Assembly: GCF_014641945.1 (NCBI RefSeq)
Contig: NZ_BMIJ01000001.1
Span: 544,585 to 608,584 of the forward strand
Direction of reading: 5' to 3'
Length of the DNA: 64,000 nt
DNA from: Marinobacterium zhoushanense
GTDB taxonomy: Bacteria > Pseudomonadota > Gammaproteobacteria > Pseudomonadales > Balneatricaceae
The translations under genes were made by a program, and so were the position numbers. Shown piece by piece: positions 56,079 through 64,000 of this stretch. Position 1 is the first letter of the stretch, and each line of letters begins with the position of its first letter. A model generated the notes under the pieces. That model did no database searches. It had not been told where the DNA came from and was given only the letters and a program-made list of their open reading frames with translations.

Positions 56079-56210
56079 ATGAGTCAATTAGCCAGTTCCC
56101 CTCAACCGCCACCGACCGGCGGACAGTACAACCTCCGGCACGGCAATTCGTCCTGCCGCAGCCGAATCACTGAAAACCATTGGACCTGTACACTTGAGGA
56201 GAGATCATGA
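56079..56210 (+). CDS. Small leader ORF overlapping the potF start
   Basis: 43 codons from ATG 56079, with AAGGA seven bases upstream, ending in a TGA that overlaps the potF ATG by four bases. The peptide begins [18 protein letters not shown] and contains two cysteines but no known motif. The overlap would couple its translation to potF, so it may be a leader peptide. It stands where Pseudomonas carries the aminotransferase gene spuC, but I see no similarity to it. Could also be chance. Confidence 0.35.
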   Translation: MSQLASSPQPPPTGGQYNLRHGNSSCRSRITENHWTCTLEERS

Positions 56211-57304
56211 AACCCTTTATCCACAAGACCCTGCTGGCAATGACTCTTGGCGCCGCCATGTGTGGTACCGCCCAGGCCGAACAGAAAACGCTGCACGTCT
56301 ACAACTGGTCTGACTATATCGCAGAAGACACCCTGGCCAACTTCGAAGCCGCCACCGGCATCAAGGTGATCTACGACGTGTTCGACAGCAACGAGGTGCT
56401 GGAAGCAAAACTGCTCTCCGGTCACTCCGGTTACGATATCGTCGTGCCCTCCAACAGCTTCCTGGCCAAACAGATCCGCGCCGGCATCTTTATGGAACTG
56501 GACCGCGGCAAGCTGCCGAACTGGAGCAACCTGGATCCCTCGCTGATGAAAACCTTGGAGCAGGCCGATCCGGGTAACCAGCACTCCTTCCCCTACCTCT
56601 GGGGTACCACCGGCATCGGCTACAACGTCGACAAGATCAAGGCCGCACTGGGTGTCGACGAGATCACCTCCTGGGACGTGATCTTCAAGCCGGAAAACAT
56701 CGCCAAGCTGAAGGATTGCGGTGTTTCTCTGCTCGATGCGCCGAGCGAGATCTTCCCGGCCACGCTGAACTACCTGGGTGAAGACCCCAACCCGACCAGC
56801 GCCGACGCTATCGCCAAGGCGGAAAAGACGCTGCTGGAGATCCGCCCCTATGTGCGCTACTTCCACTCCTCCAAGTACATCACCGACCTGGCCAACGGCG
56901 ATATTTGCCTGGCGGTAGGTTGGTCCGGCGATATCCTCCAGGCCAAGGACCGCGCCATCGAGGCGGACAACGGCGTCAATGTGGCCTACAGTATTCCGCA
57001 GGAGGGTGCCGGCACCTTTTTCGACATGGTCGCAATGCCGGCCGATGCCAAGAATGTGGATGAAGCCTACGCCTTCCTCAACTACCTGCTCGAACCGAAG
57101 GTGATCGCGGCGGTGTCCGACTACGTCGCCTACCCGAACGGCAACGCTGCCGCAACCCAGTATGTCGATGAGGCGATCCGCAACGATCCGGGCATCTACC
57201 CGAGCAAGGAGACCAGCGAGAAGCTGTACACCTTTGCCGATCTGAGTCCGAAGGTGATCCGGGCCATGACCCGCAGCTGGACCCGTATCAAGTCCGGCCA
57301 GTAA
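56207..57304 (+). CDS. potF: Polyamine-binding periplasmic protein (PotF/SpuD-like)
   Basis: 365 residues. Signal peptide [20 protein letters not shown]...AQA, then the PotF fold: [41 protein letters not shown] residues, [14 protein letters not shown] and [13 protein letters not shown]. The tryptophan and aspartates that cradle the diamine in PotF have counterparts here (NWSDY, and [14 protein letters not shown]). It delivers putrescine or spermidine to PotGHI. GAGGAGA sits four bases before ATG. Confidence 0.95.
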   Translation: MKPFIHKTLLAMTLGAAMCGTAQAEQKTLHVYNWSDYIAEDTLANFEAATGIKVIYDVFDSNEVLEAKLLSGHSGYDIVVPSNSFLAKQIRAGIFMELDRGKLPNWSNLDPSLMKTLEQADPGNQHSFPYLWGTTGIGYNVDKIKAALGVDEITSWDVIFKPENIAKLKDCGVSLLDAPSEIFPATLNYLGEDPNPTSADAIAKAEKTLLEIRPYVRYFHSSKYITDLANGDICLAVGWSGDILQAKDRAIEADNGVNVAYSIPQEGAGTFFDMVAMPADAKNVDEAYAFLNYLLEPKVIAAVSDYVAYPNGNAAATQYVDEAIRNDPGIYPSKETSEKLYTFADLSPKVIRAMTRSWTRIKSGQ

Positions 57305-57426
57305 AGGGTATGCAGCCGGTCGCGCCTTATGAGGGCGACCGGCGTTGCCCAGGCAACTATCCAGTATTCAGGCTTTACCTCCGTACCAAACGCAACGGAG
57401 TGCTTTTCCAGTTTTGGAGAGACAGC

Positions 57427-58560
57427 ATGACAGCTTCCTTGGCTATCAACGAAAAGATGAACGCTACTGCACAGGACGAGATCCTGCGTATCGACAGCGT
57501 CAGCAAACTGTTTGAAGACGTGCGCGCGGTCGACAACGTCTCACTCACGATCAACCGGGGCGAAATCTTTGCCCTGCTCGGCGGCTCCGGCTCGGGTAAA
57601 TCGACCCTGCTGCGTATGCTCGCCGGCTTTGAAAAACCCTCCCAAGGACGCATCTTTCTCGATGGACAGGATATTACCGACCTGCCCCCCTACGAGCGTC
57701 CGATCAACATGATGTTCCAGTCCTACGCCCTGTTCCCGCACATGACCGTGGCACAGAATATCGCCTTCGGCCTGAAACGGGACAAACTGCCGAAGGCGGA
57801 GGTAGAAGCACGCGTACAGGAGATGCTGTCGCTGGTACACATGGAGAAGTACGCCAAGCGCAAGCCGCACCAGCTCTCCGGCGGTCAGCGCCAGCGCGTT
57901 GCCCTGGCCCGATCACTGGCCAAACGGCCCAAGCTTCTGCTGCTCGACGAGCCGATGGGCGCGCTGGACAAGAAGCTGCGTACCCGTATGCAGCTGGAGG
58001 TGGTCGAGATCCTCGAGCGCGTTGGCGTTACCTGCGTTATGGTGACCCACGATCAGGAGGAGGCGATGACCATGGCCGGTCGCATCGCCATCATGGACGA
58101 GGGCTGGATCGCCCAGATCGGCACCCCGACCGATATCTACGAGAGCCCCAACAGCCGCATGATCGCCGAGTTTATCGGCTCGGTGAATCTGTTTGAGGGC
58201 GATATCGTCGCCGACGAACACGACCATGCCATCATAGAATCACCCGCCACACCACAGCAGCTCTACGTCAGCCACGGCGTCTCCACCAACGTGCAAAACA
58301 AACATGTCTGGCTGGCGGTGCGCCCGGAGAAAACCCTGATCACCCGGGACAAGCCGGACGCCGAGTACAACTGGGCCCAGGGCCGGGTCCATGATATCGC
58401 CTACCTTGGCGGATTCTCGGTGTTCTATGTCGAGCTGCCGAGCGGGCAGATCGTGCAATCCGTGCTTGCCAACAAGGAGCGCCGCGCCGACTACCCGCAG
58501 TGGAACGAGGCGGTTTATATCAGCTGGGAGGCCACCAGCGGGGTGGTGCTGCGATCATGA
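57427..58560 (+). CDS. potG: Polyamine ABC transporter ATP-binding protein
   Basis: 377 residues from ATG 57427 (GGAGAG six bases upstream); the frame runs open from 57310 but that part is not protein-like. ABC signatures are complete: Walker A GGSGSGKST, Q-loop FQSYALFPHMT, LSGGQRQRVALARSLAKRP, Walker B LLLLDEPMGALD and switch MVTHDQEEA. A TOBE-type C-terminal domain (WLAVRPEKTLI) follows. It powers polyamine import through PotHI. The stop overlaps the potH start (ATGA). Confidence 0.96.
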   Translation: MTASLAINEKMNATAQDEILRIDSVSKLFEDVRAVDNVSLTINRGEIFALLGGSGSGKSTLLRMLAGFEKPSQGRIFLDGQDITDLPPYERPINMMFQSYALFPHMTVAQNIAFGLKRDKLPKAEVEARVQEMLSLVHMEKYAKRKPHQLSGGQRQRVALARSLAKRPKLLLLDEPMGALDKKLRTRMQLEVVEILERVGVTCVMVTHDQEEAMTMAGRIAIMDEGWIAQIGTPTDIYESPNSRMIAEFIGSVNLFEGDIVADEHDHAIIESPATPQQLYVSHGVSTNVQNKHVWLAVRPEKTLITRDKPDAEYNWAQGRVHDIAYLGGFSVFYVELPSGQIVQSVLANKERRADYPQWNEAVYISWEATSGVVLRS

Positions 58561-59471
58561 AAACTCTCAGCCTGAAACCGACCCTGAAACTGCCCAACGG
58601 CCGCATCTGGACCCTCGGTGTCCCCTACTTCTGGCTGTTGCTGTTCTTTGCCCTGCCCTTCCTGATCGTGCTGAAGATCAGCCTGTCGAGCATGGCGATC
58701 GCGATTCCCCCTTATGAGTCCCTGTTCAGCTTCACCGACGAGGTGATGGAGATCTCGCTCAACCTGGGCAACTTCCTGCTGTTGCTGGATGACTCCCTCT
58801 ATGTTTCGGCCTATCTAAACTCGCTCCAGGTGGCATTCTTCTCCACCCTCGGCTGTCTGCTGATCGGTTATCCGATGGCCTATGCCATGGCACGCTCCAC
58901 GCCACGGCAGCAGACCATCCTGCTGCTGTTGATCATGCTGCCCTCCTGGACCTCGTTCCTTATCCGCGTCTACGCCTGGATGGGTCTGCTCAGCGATACC
59001 GGGCTGATCAACAACTTCCTGCTCTGGCTGGGACTGATCGACTCGCCGCTGCGGATGATGAACACCAACTTCGCGGTTTATATCGGCATCATCTATGGCT
59101 ACCTGCCGTTCATGGTGCTGCCGCTCTACGCCAACCTGGTCAAGCTCGATCCGAGTCTGCTGGAGGCGGCGTCAGACCTGGGTTCGCGCAGCCTGCACAC
59201 CTTCTGGACCGTGACCCTGCCGCTGTCCAAGGGCGGCATCATCGCCGGCTCCATGCTGGTGTTCATCCCGACCGTGGGCGAGTTCGTGATACCGGAGCTG
59301 CTGGGCGGGCCCAACTCGTTGATGATCGGCAAGATCCTCTGGCAGGAGTTCTTCAACAACCGCGACTGGCCGGTGGCCTCGGCGCTGGCTATCGTGATGC
59401 TGGTGCTGCTGATCATCCCGATCGCCCTGTTCCACCGTTATCAATCCCGGCAGATGGAGGCCGAGTCATGA
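58557..59471 (+). CDS. potH: Polyamine ABC transporter permease PotH
   Basis: 304 residues from ATG 58557, overlapping potG by four bases. Six membrane segments and the EAA coupling loop EAASDLGSRSLHTFWTVTLP (about 202-221), with PTVGEFVIPELLGGP afterwards, as in PotB/PotH permeases. It pairs with PotI to form the channel. The ORF opening upstream inside potG is not used. Confidence 0.95.
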   Translation: MKTLSLKPTLKLPNGRIWTLGVPYFWLLLFFALPFLIVLKISLSSMAIAIPPYESLFSFTDEVMEISLNLGNFLLLLDDSLYVSAYLNSLQVAFFSTLGCLLIGYPMAYAMARSTPRQQTILLLLIMLPSWTSFLIRVYAWMGLLSDTGLINNFLLWLGLIDSPLRMMNTNFAVYIGIIYGYLPFMVLPLYANLVKLDPSLLEAASDLGSRSLHTFWTVTLPLSKGGIIAGSMLVFIPTVGEFVIPELLGGPNSLMIGKILWQEFFNNRDWPVASALAIVMLVLLIIPIALFHRYQSRQMEAES

Positions 59472-60331
59472 AGAAGCTTGCTTCACGGGGGCTGAAGCTC
59501 TCATTCTCCAAAGTCATGCTCTGGGCCGGCCTGGCGTTTCTCTACGTGCCGATGCTTATCCTGGTGATCTACTCCTTCAACGCCTCGAAACTGGTCACGG
59601 TCTGGGGCGGCTGGTCCACCAAATGGTACGGTACGCTACTGGAAAACGAGCAGATACTGGGTGCGGTATCCACCAGCCTGAAGATCGCGTTTTTCAGCGC
59701 CAGCATGTCGCTGATCCTGGGTACCATGGCAGCCTTCGTCATGGCGCGTTTCCGCCACTCCTGGGGCAAGATGACACTGTCCAACATGATCTCGGCGCCG
59801 CTGGTCATGCCGGACGTAATTATCGGCCTTTCGCTACTGCTGCTGTTTGTGCACATGGCCGACCTGATCGGCTGGCCGACCGATCGCGGTATGACCACTG
59901 TGTGGATTGCCCACTCCACCTTCTGCTCGGCCTATGTCGCCGTGGTCGTCTCCTCCCGCCTGCGCGAGATGGACCGCTCCATCGAAGAGGCCGCGCTGGA
60001 TCTGGGTGCCACGCCACTGCAGTCGTTCTTCCTGGTCACCGTACCGGTGATCGCACCGTCGCTGATCGCCGGTTGGTTGCTGGCGTTCAGCCTGTCCCTG
60101 GACGACCTGGTGATCGCCAGCTTTACCTCCGGCCCCGGCGCCACCACGCTGCCGATGGTAGTGTTCTCCTCCGTCCGCCTGGGGGTCTCGCCACAGATCA
60201 ACGCCCTGGCAACGCTGATCATTTTTGCCGTATCCACCACCGCCCTGCTCGCCTGGTACCTCGCTCGACGCTCGGAGAAGCGGCAGAAACAGCAGATGCG
60301 GCAAGCGGATCTGCAGATGGCGCCGGCATAA
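59468..60331 (+). CDS. potI: Polyamine ABC transporter permease PotI
   Basis: 287 residues, overlapping potH by four bases. Six membrane segments, with EAALDLGATPLQSFFLVTVP as the EAA loop and SLDDLVIASFTSGPGATTLP near the end, typical of PotC/PotI. It completes the putrescine/spermidine importer. A strong terminator begins 18 bases after the stop and closes the operon. Confidence 0.95.
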   Translation: MKKLASRGLKLSFSKVMLWAGLAFLYVPMLILVIYSFNASKLVTVWGGWSTKWYGTLLENEQILGAVSTSLKIAFFSASMSLILGTMAAFVMARFRHSWGKMTLSNMISAPLVMPDVIIGLSLLLLFVHMADLIGWPTDRGMTTVWIAHSTFCSAYVAVVVSSRLREMDRSIEEAALDLGATPLQSFFLVTVPVIAPSLIAGWLLAFSLSLDDLVIASFTSGPGATTLPMVVFSSVRLGVSPQINALATLIIFAVSTTALLAWYLARRSEKRQKQQMRQADLQMAPA

Positions 60332-60348
60332 TCGGCTTGTACTCAAGA

Positions 60349-60378
60349 AAAAGGCCCTTACCTTGGTAAGGGCCTTTT
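60349..60378 (+). terminator. Intrinsic terminator of the pot operon
   Basis: Perfect 14-base stem (AAAAGGCCCTTACC with GGTAAGGGCCTTTT) with a two-base TT between the arms, ending in four T. It can also act on the other strand because of the A-run. Confidence 0.9.
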
Positions 60379-60804
60379 GGTATCTCGACTACCGCCAGCG
60401 TCACTCCAAATAGTGTCAGCTGACGGCACAGAGCAACGGCCAATCCTCCTATCGGAAAGATTCCACTTAGCGCACTCAGCGGACGTTGCAGCGATCGGTC
60501 CCGGTCGTCACTTTCGACCCATCCAAACATTTGAACCGATTGATCTAGGTAACATTCGAACAGGTCCCTCAGCTTGTCCATCCGGCCCAGGAACTTCTCT
60601 TTGCGTGTTTGGCGGCGCTAGTTACTGAACTCGCTATCGCCGCATGTGAGTTGTTGATCCATCTCTGCGTCCTTGATCATGTGCAGCGCGCATCGTCGCA
60701 TTTACCGGACTTGATCACATCGCCCCTACCCACTTTGTATATGAACTCCTACGGTGAGATATTAATCCTCCTGACCCTATACCCTTATTACTCAGATAAA
60801 GACG
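60379..60804. other. Gene-poor region with a transposase fragment
   Basis: About 425 bases between the pot terminator and the mdcR stop. Apart from the IS5-type fragment (60570-60662) I see no intact gene. A minus-strand frame continues from the fragment towards the pot operon for about 90 more codons, with no recognisable similarity, and a plus-strand frame enters mdcR antisense. Neither is called. Confidence 0.45.
60570..60662 (-). pseudogene. N-terminal remnant of an IS5-family transposase
   Basis: From ATG 60662 the minus strand reads MDQQLTCGDSEFSN, a TAG stop, then RRQTRKEKFLGRMDKL. The join without the stop matches the N-terminus of IS5-type transposases (general pattern LTFxDxEFxxKRRQTRKExFLxRM). 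The lysine position is the stop. Similarity ends after MDKL, so the rest of the element has been lost. No terminal repeats were recognised. Confidence 0.7.
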
Positions 60805-61713
60805 TTAAAGCTCTCTTGAGTAGGTACGACATTCGGCAATGCAAGCAAGGATTCGTGGATCACGCTCACGATTTGCCAGACACACCATTGAGATGTTCTG
60901 ACGTATGTCCCCCATCCCTTTCAATGGCAGCAGGCGAATCTTATTCTCAAATACTGATTCAACACGGCGCGGCAGCAACGCATAGCCCACACCGGCACTG
61001 ACCATACTGATCAACGAGAAAATATCGCTAACCTCCATGACCACGTTCGGCTCAAATCCCGCACGGTCAAACGCTCGGTAGCTGTCCCTGAAGGTGGCAA
61101 AGCCTTTCTTTAGCGTAACGAAGGTCTGCTCGCGGAAGTCCGATAGGTCCAAGGGGCTGGCATCGCTGAGATCGGAGTCGGCAGGCACCGCCAGCAGCAC
61201 CTCATCATTGAACAGTGGCAGGCAGGTGAAGTCATCGTCACGGAACCCTGGCTCCAAAGAGACCAATATCGCATCCAGCTCCACCGATTTGAGTTTGCGA
61301 AACAGCACCTCATTGGAATCAAGTGTCAGCTCGATATTTAGATCACCTTTGCGCAGTTTCATCCCGGCAATCAATCTCGGTACCGTATTCAGTGTCAGTG
61401 AATAGAGCGCACCAAGCTTGAATTTATTGGAGTAGATACCGGCCGTTTCGCGCGTCACTTTGACCGCATCATCCAGCGAAGCGACGATGCTCAGCACTCT
61501 TTCTTCAAGCACCAATGCGCTCGGCAGCGGTACTAATAGCCGCCCCTCCTGGCGAAAAAGAGCACACTTAAGTCCCTCCTCCAACGAGTGGATTGCACGG
61601 TGAACACTGACCGTGCTCATGCCCAGATTCTCCGCCGTATCGGCCAGTGTTCCGGCCTTCATAAAAGCCAGAAATATCTCAAGCTTCTTTAACGTAAACG
61701 TGTCGTCGAGCAC
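60805..61713 (-). CDS. mdcR: LysR-family regulator of malonate use (MdcR-like)
   Basis: 302 residues from GTG 61713, preceded by AAGGA with seven bases of spacing. The frame opens further upstream at a TTG (61785) without a ribosome site. The chosen start gives FTLKKLEIFLAFMKAGTLAD, as MdcR proteins begin. The winged helix (about 6-60: AENLGMSTVSVHRAIHSLEE) is followed by a substrate-binding domain (about 90-290). It is divergent from mdcA, the classic LysR arrangement, and would activate the malonate decarboxylase genes in the presence of malonate. Confidence 0.88.
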   Translation of the reverse strand: MLDDTFTLKKLEIFLAFMKAGTLADTAENLGMSTVSVHRAIHSLEEGLKCALFRQEGRLLVPLPSALVLEERVLSIVASLDDAVKVTRETAGIYSNKFKLGALYSLTLNTVPRLIAGMKLRKGDLNIELTLDSNEVLFRKLKSVELDAILVSLEPGFRDDDFTCLPLFNDEVLLAVPADSDLSDASPLDLSDFREQTFVTLKKGFATFRDSYRAFDRAGFEPNVVMEVSDIFSLISMVSAGVGYALLPRRVESVFENKIRLLPLKGMGDIRQNISMVCLANRERDPRILACIAECRTYSREL

Positions 61714-61860
61714 ATTTTTATCCTTCTTGGTGTCTGGGCTGATCTGCTCATAACAATCATTACTCTCAGGGTAATGATCCGTCAATGAACTTAATTGAAG
61801 GAACTCTCAAGCCCTTTTAAGGTGGGTAACAACAATAACAATGCAAGCTGAGGATATCCC

Positions 61861-63522
61861 ATGAACGCTCCCGCGGAACCCTCGATCAACTGGCAGAGAC
61901 GCCGCCAGGAAAAGCAGAGCCGCATGGCCAGCCTCGAAGGAATAGCCGACGGTCCGGTCATCCCCACCGATTCCATTCAGGCTGCGCTTGAGCGCCTGTT
62001 GAGATCCGGTGACAAGGTGGTTCTCGAAGGCAACAACCAGAAACAGGCAGACTTTCTCTCCCGTTCTCTGGGTGCCCTGAATCCGGACGTGATCAACAAC
62101 CTACATATGGTAATGCCAAGCGTGGGCCGCCCCGAACACCTGGATCTGTTCGAGAACGGCATCGCTCGAAAACTGGATTTCTCCTTCTCCGGTCCACAGA
62201 GCCTGCGAATCGGTCAGCTTATGGAAGATGGTCTGCTTGAGGTGGGCGCGATTCACACCTATATCGAGCTCTACGCCCGTCTGTTCGTTGACCTCAATCC
62301 CAAGGTTGCTCTGCTAGCAGGTTTTAAAGCGGACCGTGAAGGCAACATCTATACCGGGCCGAGCACAGAAGACACCCCGGTGCTGGCCGAAGCCGCCGCC
62401 TTCCGCGACGGTATCGTTGTATTCCAAGTCAATGAAATTGTCGATGATGTATCCGACCTGCCCCGCGTCGATATTCCCGCCTCCTGGGTCGATTACATCG
62501 TCGAGGCTGACCGGCCGTTCTTTATCGAGCCGCTGTTCACCCGCGACCCGCGCCTGATCACCGATGTGCATGTGTTGATGGGGATGATGGCAATCCGCGG
62601 TATCTATGAGCGCCACCAGGTGCAGTCGCTTAACCACGGTATAGGCTTCAACACCGCGGCCATCGAACTGCTGCTGCCGACCTACGGTGAATCGCTCGGC
62701 CTCAAGGGCAAGATCTGCCGCCACTGGGCATTGAACCCGCATCCGACACTGATCCCGGCCATCGAAAGCGGCTGGGTGGAAAGCGTGCACTGCTTCGGTA
62801 CCGAACTGGGTATGGAGAACTACGTGGCTGCACGCCCGGATGTGTTCTTCACTGGCAAGGATGGTTCGCTGCGCTCCAACCGAGCTTTCTGCCAGCTTGC
62901 AGGCCAGTACGCAGTAGACATGTTTATCGGCTCCACCCTGCAGGTGGATGGCGATGGCAACTCCTCTACCGTCACCCGCGGTCGACTCGCCGGCTTCGGT
63001 GGTGCTCCCAACATGGGTCACGACTGCGGCGGTCGTCGCCACTCGTCGCCAGCCTGGCTCGACATGAAACCGGACGACTCTTTGCTCAGCAAGGGTCGCA
63101 AGCTGGTGGTGCAGATGGTCGAAACCTTCCAGGACAGTGCCAAACCGACACTGGTCGAAGAGCTGGATGCCCTGGCCATGGCTCGCGATTACCAGATGCC
63201 GCTGGCCCCGGTGATGATCTACGCCAGCGATGTAACCCATGTCCTGACCGAAGAAGGGATCGCCTACCTCTATAAGGCCCAGTCGCTGGAACAGCGTCGC
63301 GCCATGATCGCCGCCGTAGCCGGTGTGACTCCAATCGGCCTGAACCGCGATCCGGCCGTTACCGCCCAGCTGCGCGCCGAAGGGCTGGTGGCCTATCCAG
63401 AAGACCTGGGGATCCGCCGCAGCGACGCCAGCCGAGACCTACTGGCCGCTCGCAGTATCGGTGACCTGGAACGCTGGTCCGGTGGACTCTATGAGCCGCC
63501 CGCCAAATTCAGGAGCTGGTAA
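61861..63522 (+). CDS. mdcA: Malonate decarboxylase alpha subunit (acetyl-S-ACP:malonate ACP transferase)
   Basis: 553 residues, family length. MdcA swaps malonate for acetyl on the special acyl carrier protein, the first step of biotin-independent malonate decarboxylation. RRRQEKQSRMASLEGIADG, GDKVVLEGNNQKQADFLSRS, NNLHMVMPSVGRPEHL, RGRLAGFGGAPNMGHDCGG-like residues and a C-terminal HVLTEEGIAYLYKA mark it as an MdcA of the coenzyme-A-transferase fold. It opens the mdc operon and is followed after three bases by mdcB. GAGGA precedes ATG. Confidence 0.96.
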   Translation: MNAPAEPSINWQRRRQEKQSRMASLEGIADGPVIPTDSIQAALERLLRSGDKVVLEGNNQKQADFLSRSLGALNPDVINNLHMVMPSVGRPEHLDLFENGIARKLDFSFSGPQSLRIGQLMEDGLLEVGAIHTYIELYARLFVDLNPKVALLAGFKADREGNIYTGPSTEDTPVLAEAAAFRDGIVVFQVNEIVDDVSDLPRVDIPASWVDYIVEADRPFFIEPLFTRDPRLITDVHVLMGMMAIRGIYERHQVQSLNHGIGFNTAAIELLLPTYGESLGLKGKICRHWALNPHPTLIPAIESGWVESVHCFGTELGMENYVAARPDVFFTGKDGSLRSNRAFCQLAGQYAVDMFIGSTLQVDGDGNSSTVTRGRLAGFGGAPNMGHDCGGRRHSSPAWLDMKPDDSLLSKGRKLVVQMVETFQDSAKPTLVEELDALAMARDYQMPLAPVMIYASDVTHVLTEEGIAYLYKAQSLEQRRAMIAAVAGVTPIGLNRDPAVTAQLRAEGLVAYPEDLGIRRSDASRDLLAARSIGDLERWSGGLYEPPAKFRSW

Positions 63523-63525
63523 GCC

Positions 63526-64000
63526 ATGAGCCTCATAGAGAAGCGCTATAACTACGCTCCTACAGCCTGGTCACCCCATGCGGCCTATCTTGGTGAGCTG
63601 GCGACCTGGGCACTGGAGCAGGAAGCCAGACTCAGTCCGAAACCGGCGCTGGTCGACAGCCGCGGTGACGGGGCGCACAGCGATATGAACCTGGCACTGA
63701 TGCTCAGCTCCGCCCGCTGTCTGGAGCCCTGGTTCGCCCGTATGGCGGAAGCCGCGCTGACGATAAGCTCCGATGCAGAACTACGTGAGTGCATCGGACG
63801 CCTGGGGCGGGAAGCCGAAGCCGAAATGCTGTCCGTCACCGACGGCATTAACACTCACCGCGGCGCCATCTGGGCACTGGGCCTGATCGTTACCGCCGCC
63901 GCCACAGTCGGTGACAGCGAATCGGATCTCTTCAATCGCACCGCACAGCTGGCCCGTCTGCCCGACCCATCGGCTCCAGCGGCAAAGACGGTAAGCAACG
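63526..64000 (+). CDS. mdcB: Triphosphoribosyl-dephospho-CoA synthase MdcB, cut by the right edge
   Basis: 158 codons from ATG 63526 to the end of the window, open throughout. It makes the prosthetic-group precursor for the malonate decarboxylase carrier protein. LSPKPALVDSRGDGAHSDMN is the CitG/MdcB active-site region, and DGINTHRGAIWALGLIVTAA is the second conserved block. It begins three bases after the mdcA stop, so the two are one operon; mdcC, D, E and others should follow beyond the window. Confidence 0.93.
   Translation, partial: MSLIEKRYNYAPTAWSPHAAYLGELATWALEQEARLSPKPALVDSRGDGAHSDMNLALMLSSARCLEPWFARMAEAALTISSDAELRECIGRLGREAEAEMLSVTDGINTHRGAIWALGLIVTAAATVGDSESDLFNRTAQLARLPDPSAPAAKTVSN

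Noticed and set aside
60219..60581. 120-codon frame on the minus strand after the IS5-type fragment
   Set aside because: Runs through the pot terminator into antisense of potI; no similarity seen after the first few residues.

Overview
The window reads as a chromosomal segment of a gammaproteobacterium. The run thrS-infC-rpmI-rplT-pheS-pheT-ihfA-merR-like-tRNA-Pro is the arrangement known from Pseudomonas and Oceanospirillales-type genomes. The spu-like polyamine cluster and the malonate decarboxylase start also fit that group. The exact genus is an inference I cannot confirm (a Marinobacterium-like marine bacterium is one guess).

Layout. (1) 1-6921: an AT-richer accessory block with five minus-strand genes. 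These are a very long unrecognised protein cut by the left edge, a glycine-rich membrane protein, a coiled-coil/TPR-like protein, a small unknown protein and an Mrr-like restriction endonuclease. The block abuts the 3' end of tRNA-Pro(GGG), a classic island insertion point. (2) 6922-14394: housekeeping translation genes, with infC starting at a rare AUC codon and an intrinsic terminator hairpin just ahead of pheS. (3) 14604-20032: a CitA/DcuS-type two-component pair, convergent with a tctCBA tricarboxylate transporter. (4) 20261-43334: a complete type VI secretion system (T6SS) of 19 genes, all on the minus strand: vgrG, a DUF6931-like gene, PAAR, tssA, hcp, tssB, tssC, a second tssC, tssE, tssF, tssG, clpV, an amino-acid-binding-like periplasmic protein, an FHA gene, tssJ, tssK, tssL with a C-terminal SPOR domain, tssM and a kinase-like gene. 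(5) 44058-48064: three overlapping or close genes. They encode a membrane sensor-like protein, a major facilitator (MFS) transporter fused to a periplasmic sensor and HAMP region, and an ABC-type binding protein without ABC partners. A papain-like/C39-like protein gene follows. (6) 48839-60331: agmatine/putrescine uptake and catabolism (puuB-like, puuR-like, aguA, aguB, two glutamine-synthetase-family genes, potFGHI). (7) 60570-64000: a dead IS5-type transposase fragment, then mdcR and the start of a malonate decarboxylase operon (mdcA, mdcB cut by the right edge).

How the parts work together. The polyamine block can import putrescine or spermidine (PotFGHI), convert agmatine to putrescine (AguA, AguB), gamma-glutamylate it (two GS-like enzymes) and oxidise it (PuuB), under a cupin-type repressor. 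The T6SS has every core component, with FHA and kinase genes suggesting phosphorylation control, but no partner phosphatase and no obvious toxin/immunity pair. The best candidates for something new are the sensor-MFS-binding-protein operon, the binding protein and second sheath gene inside the T6SS locus, and the accessory block beside tRNA-Pro.
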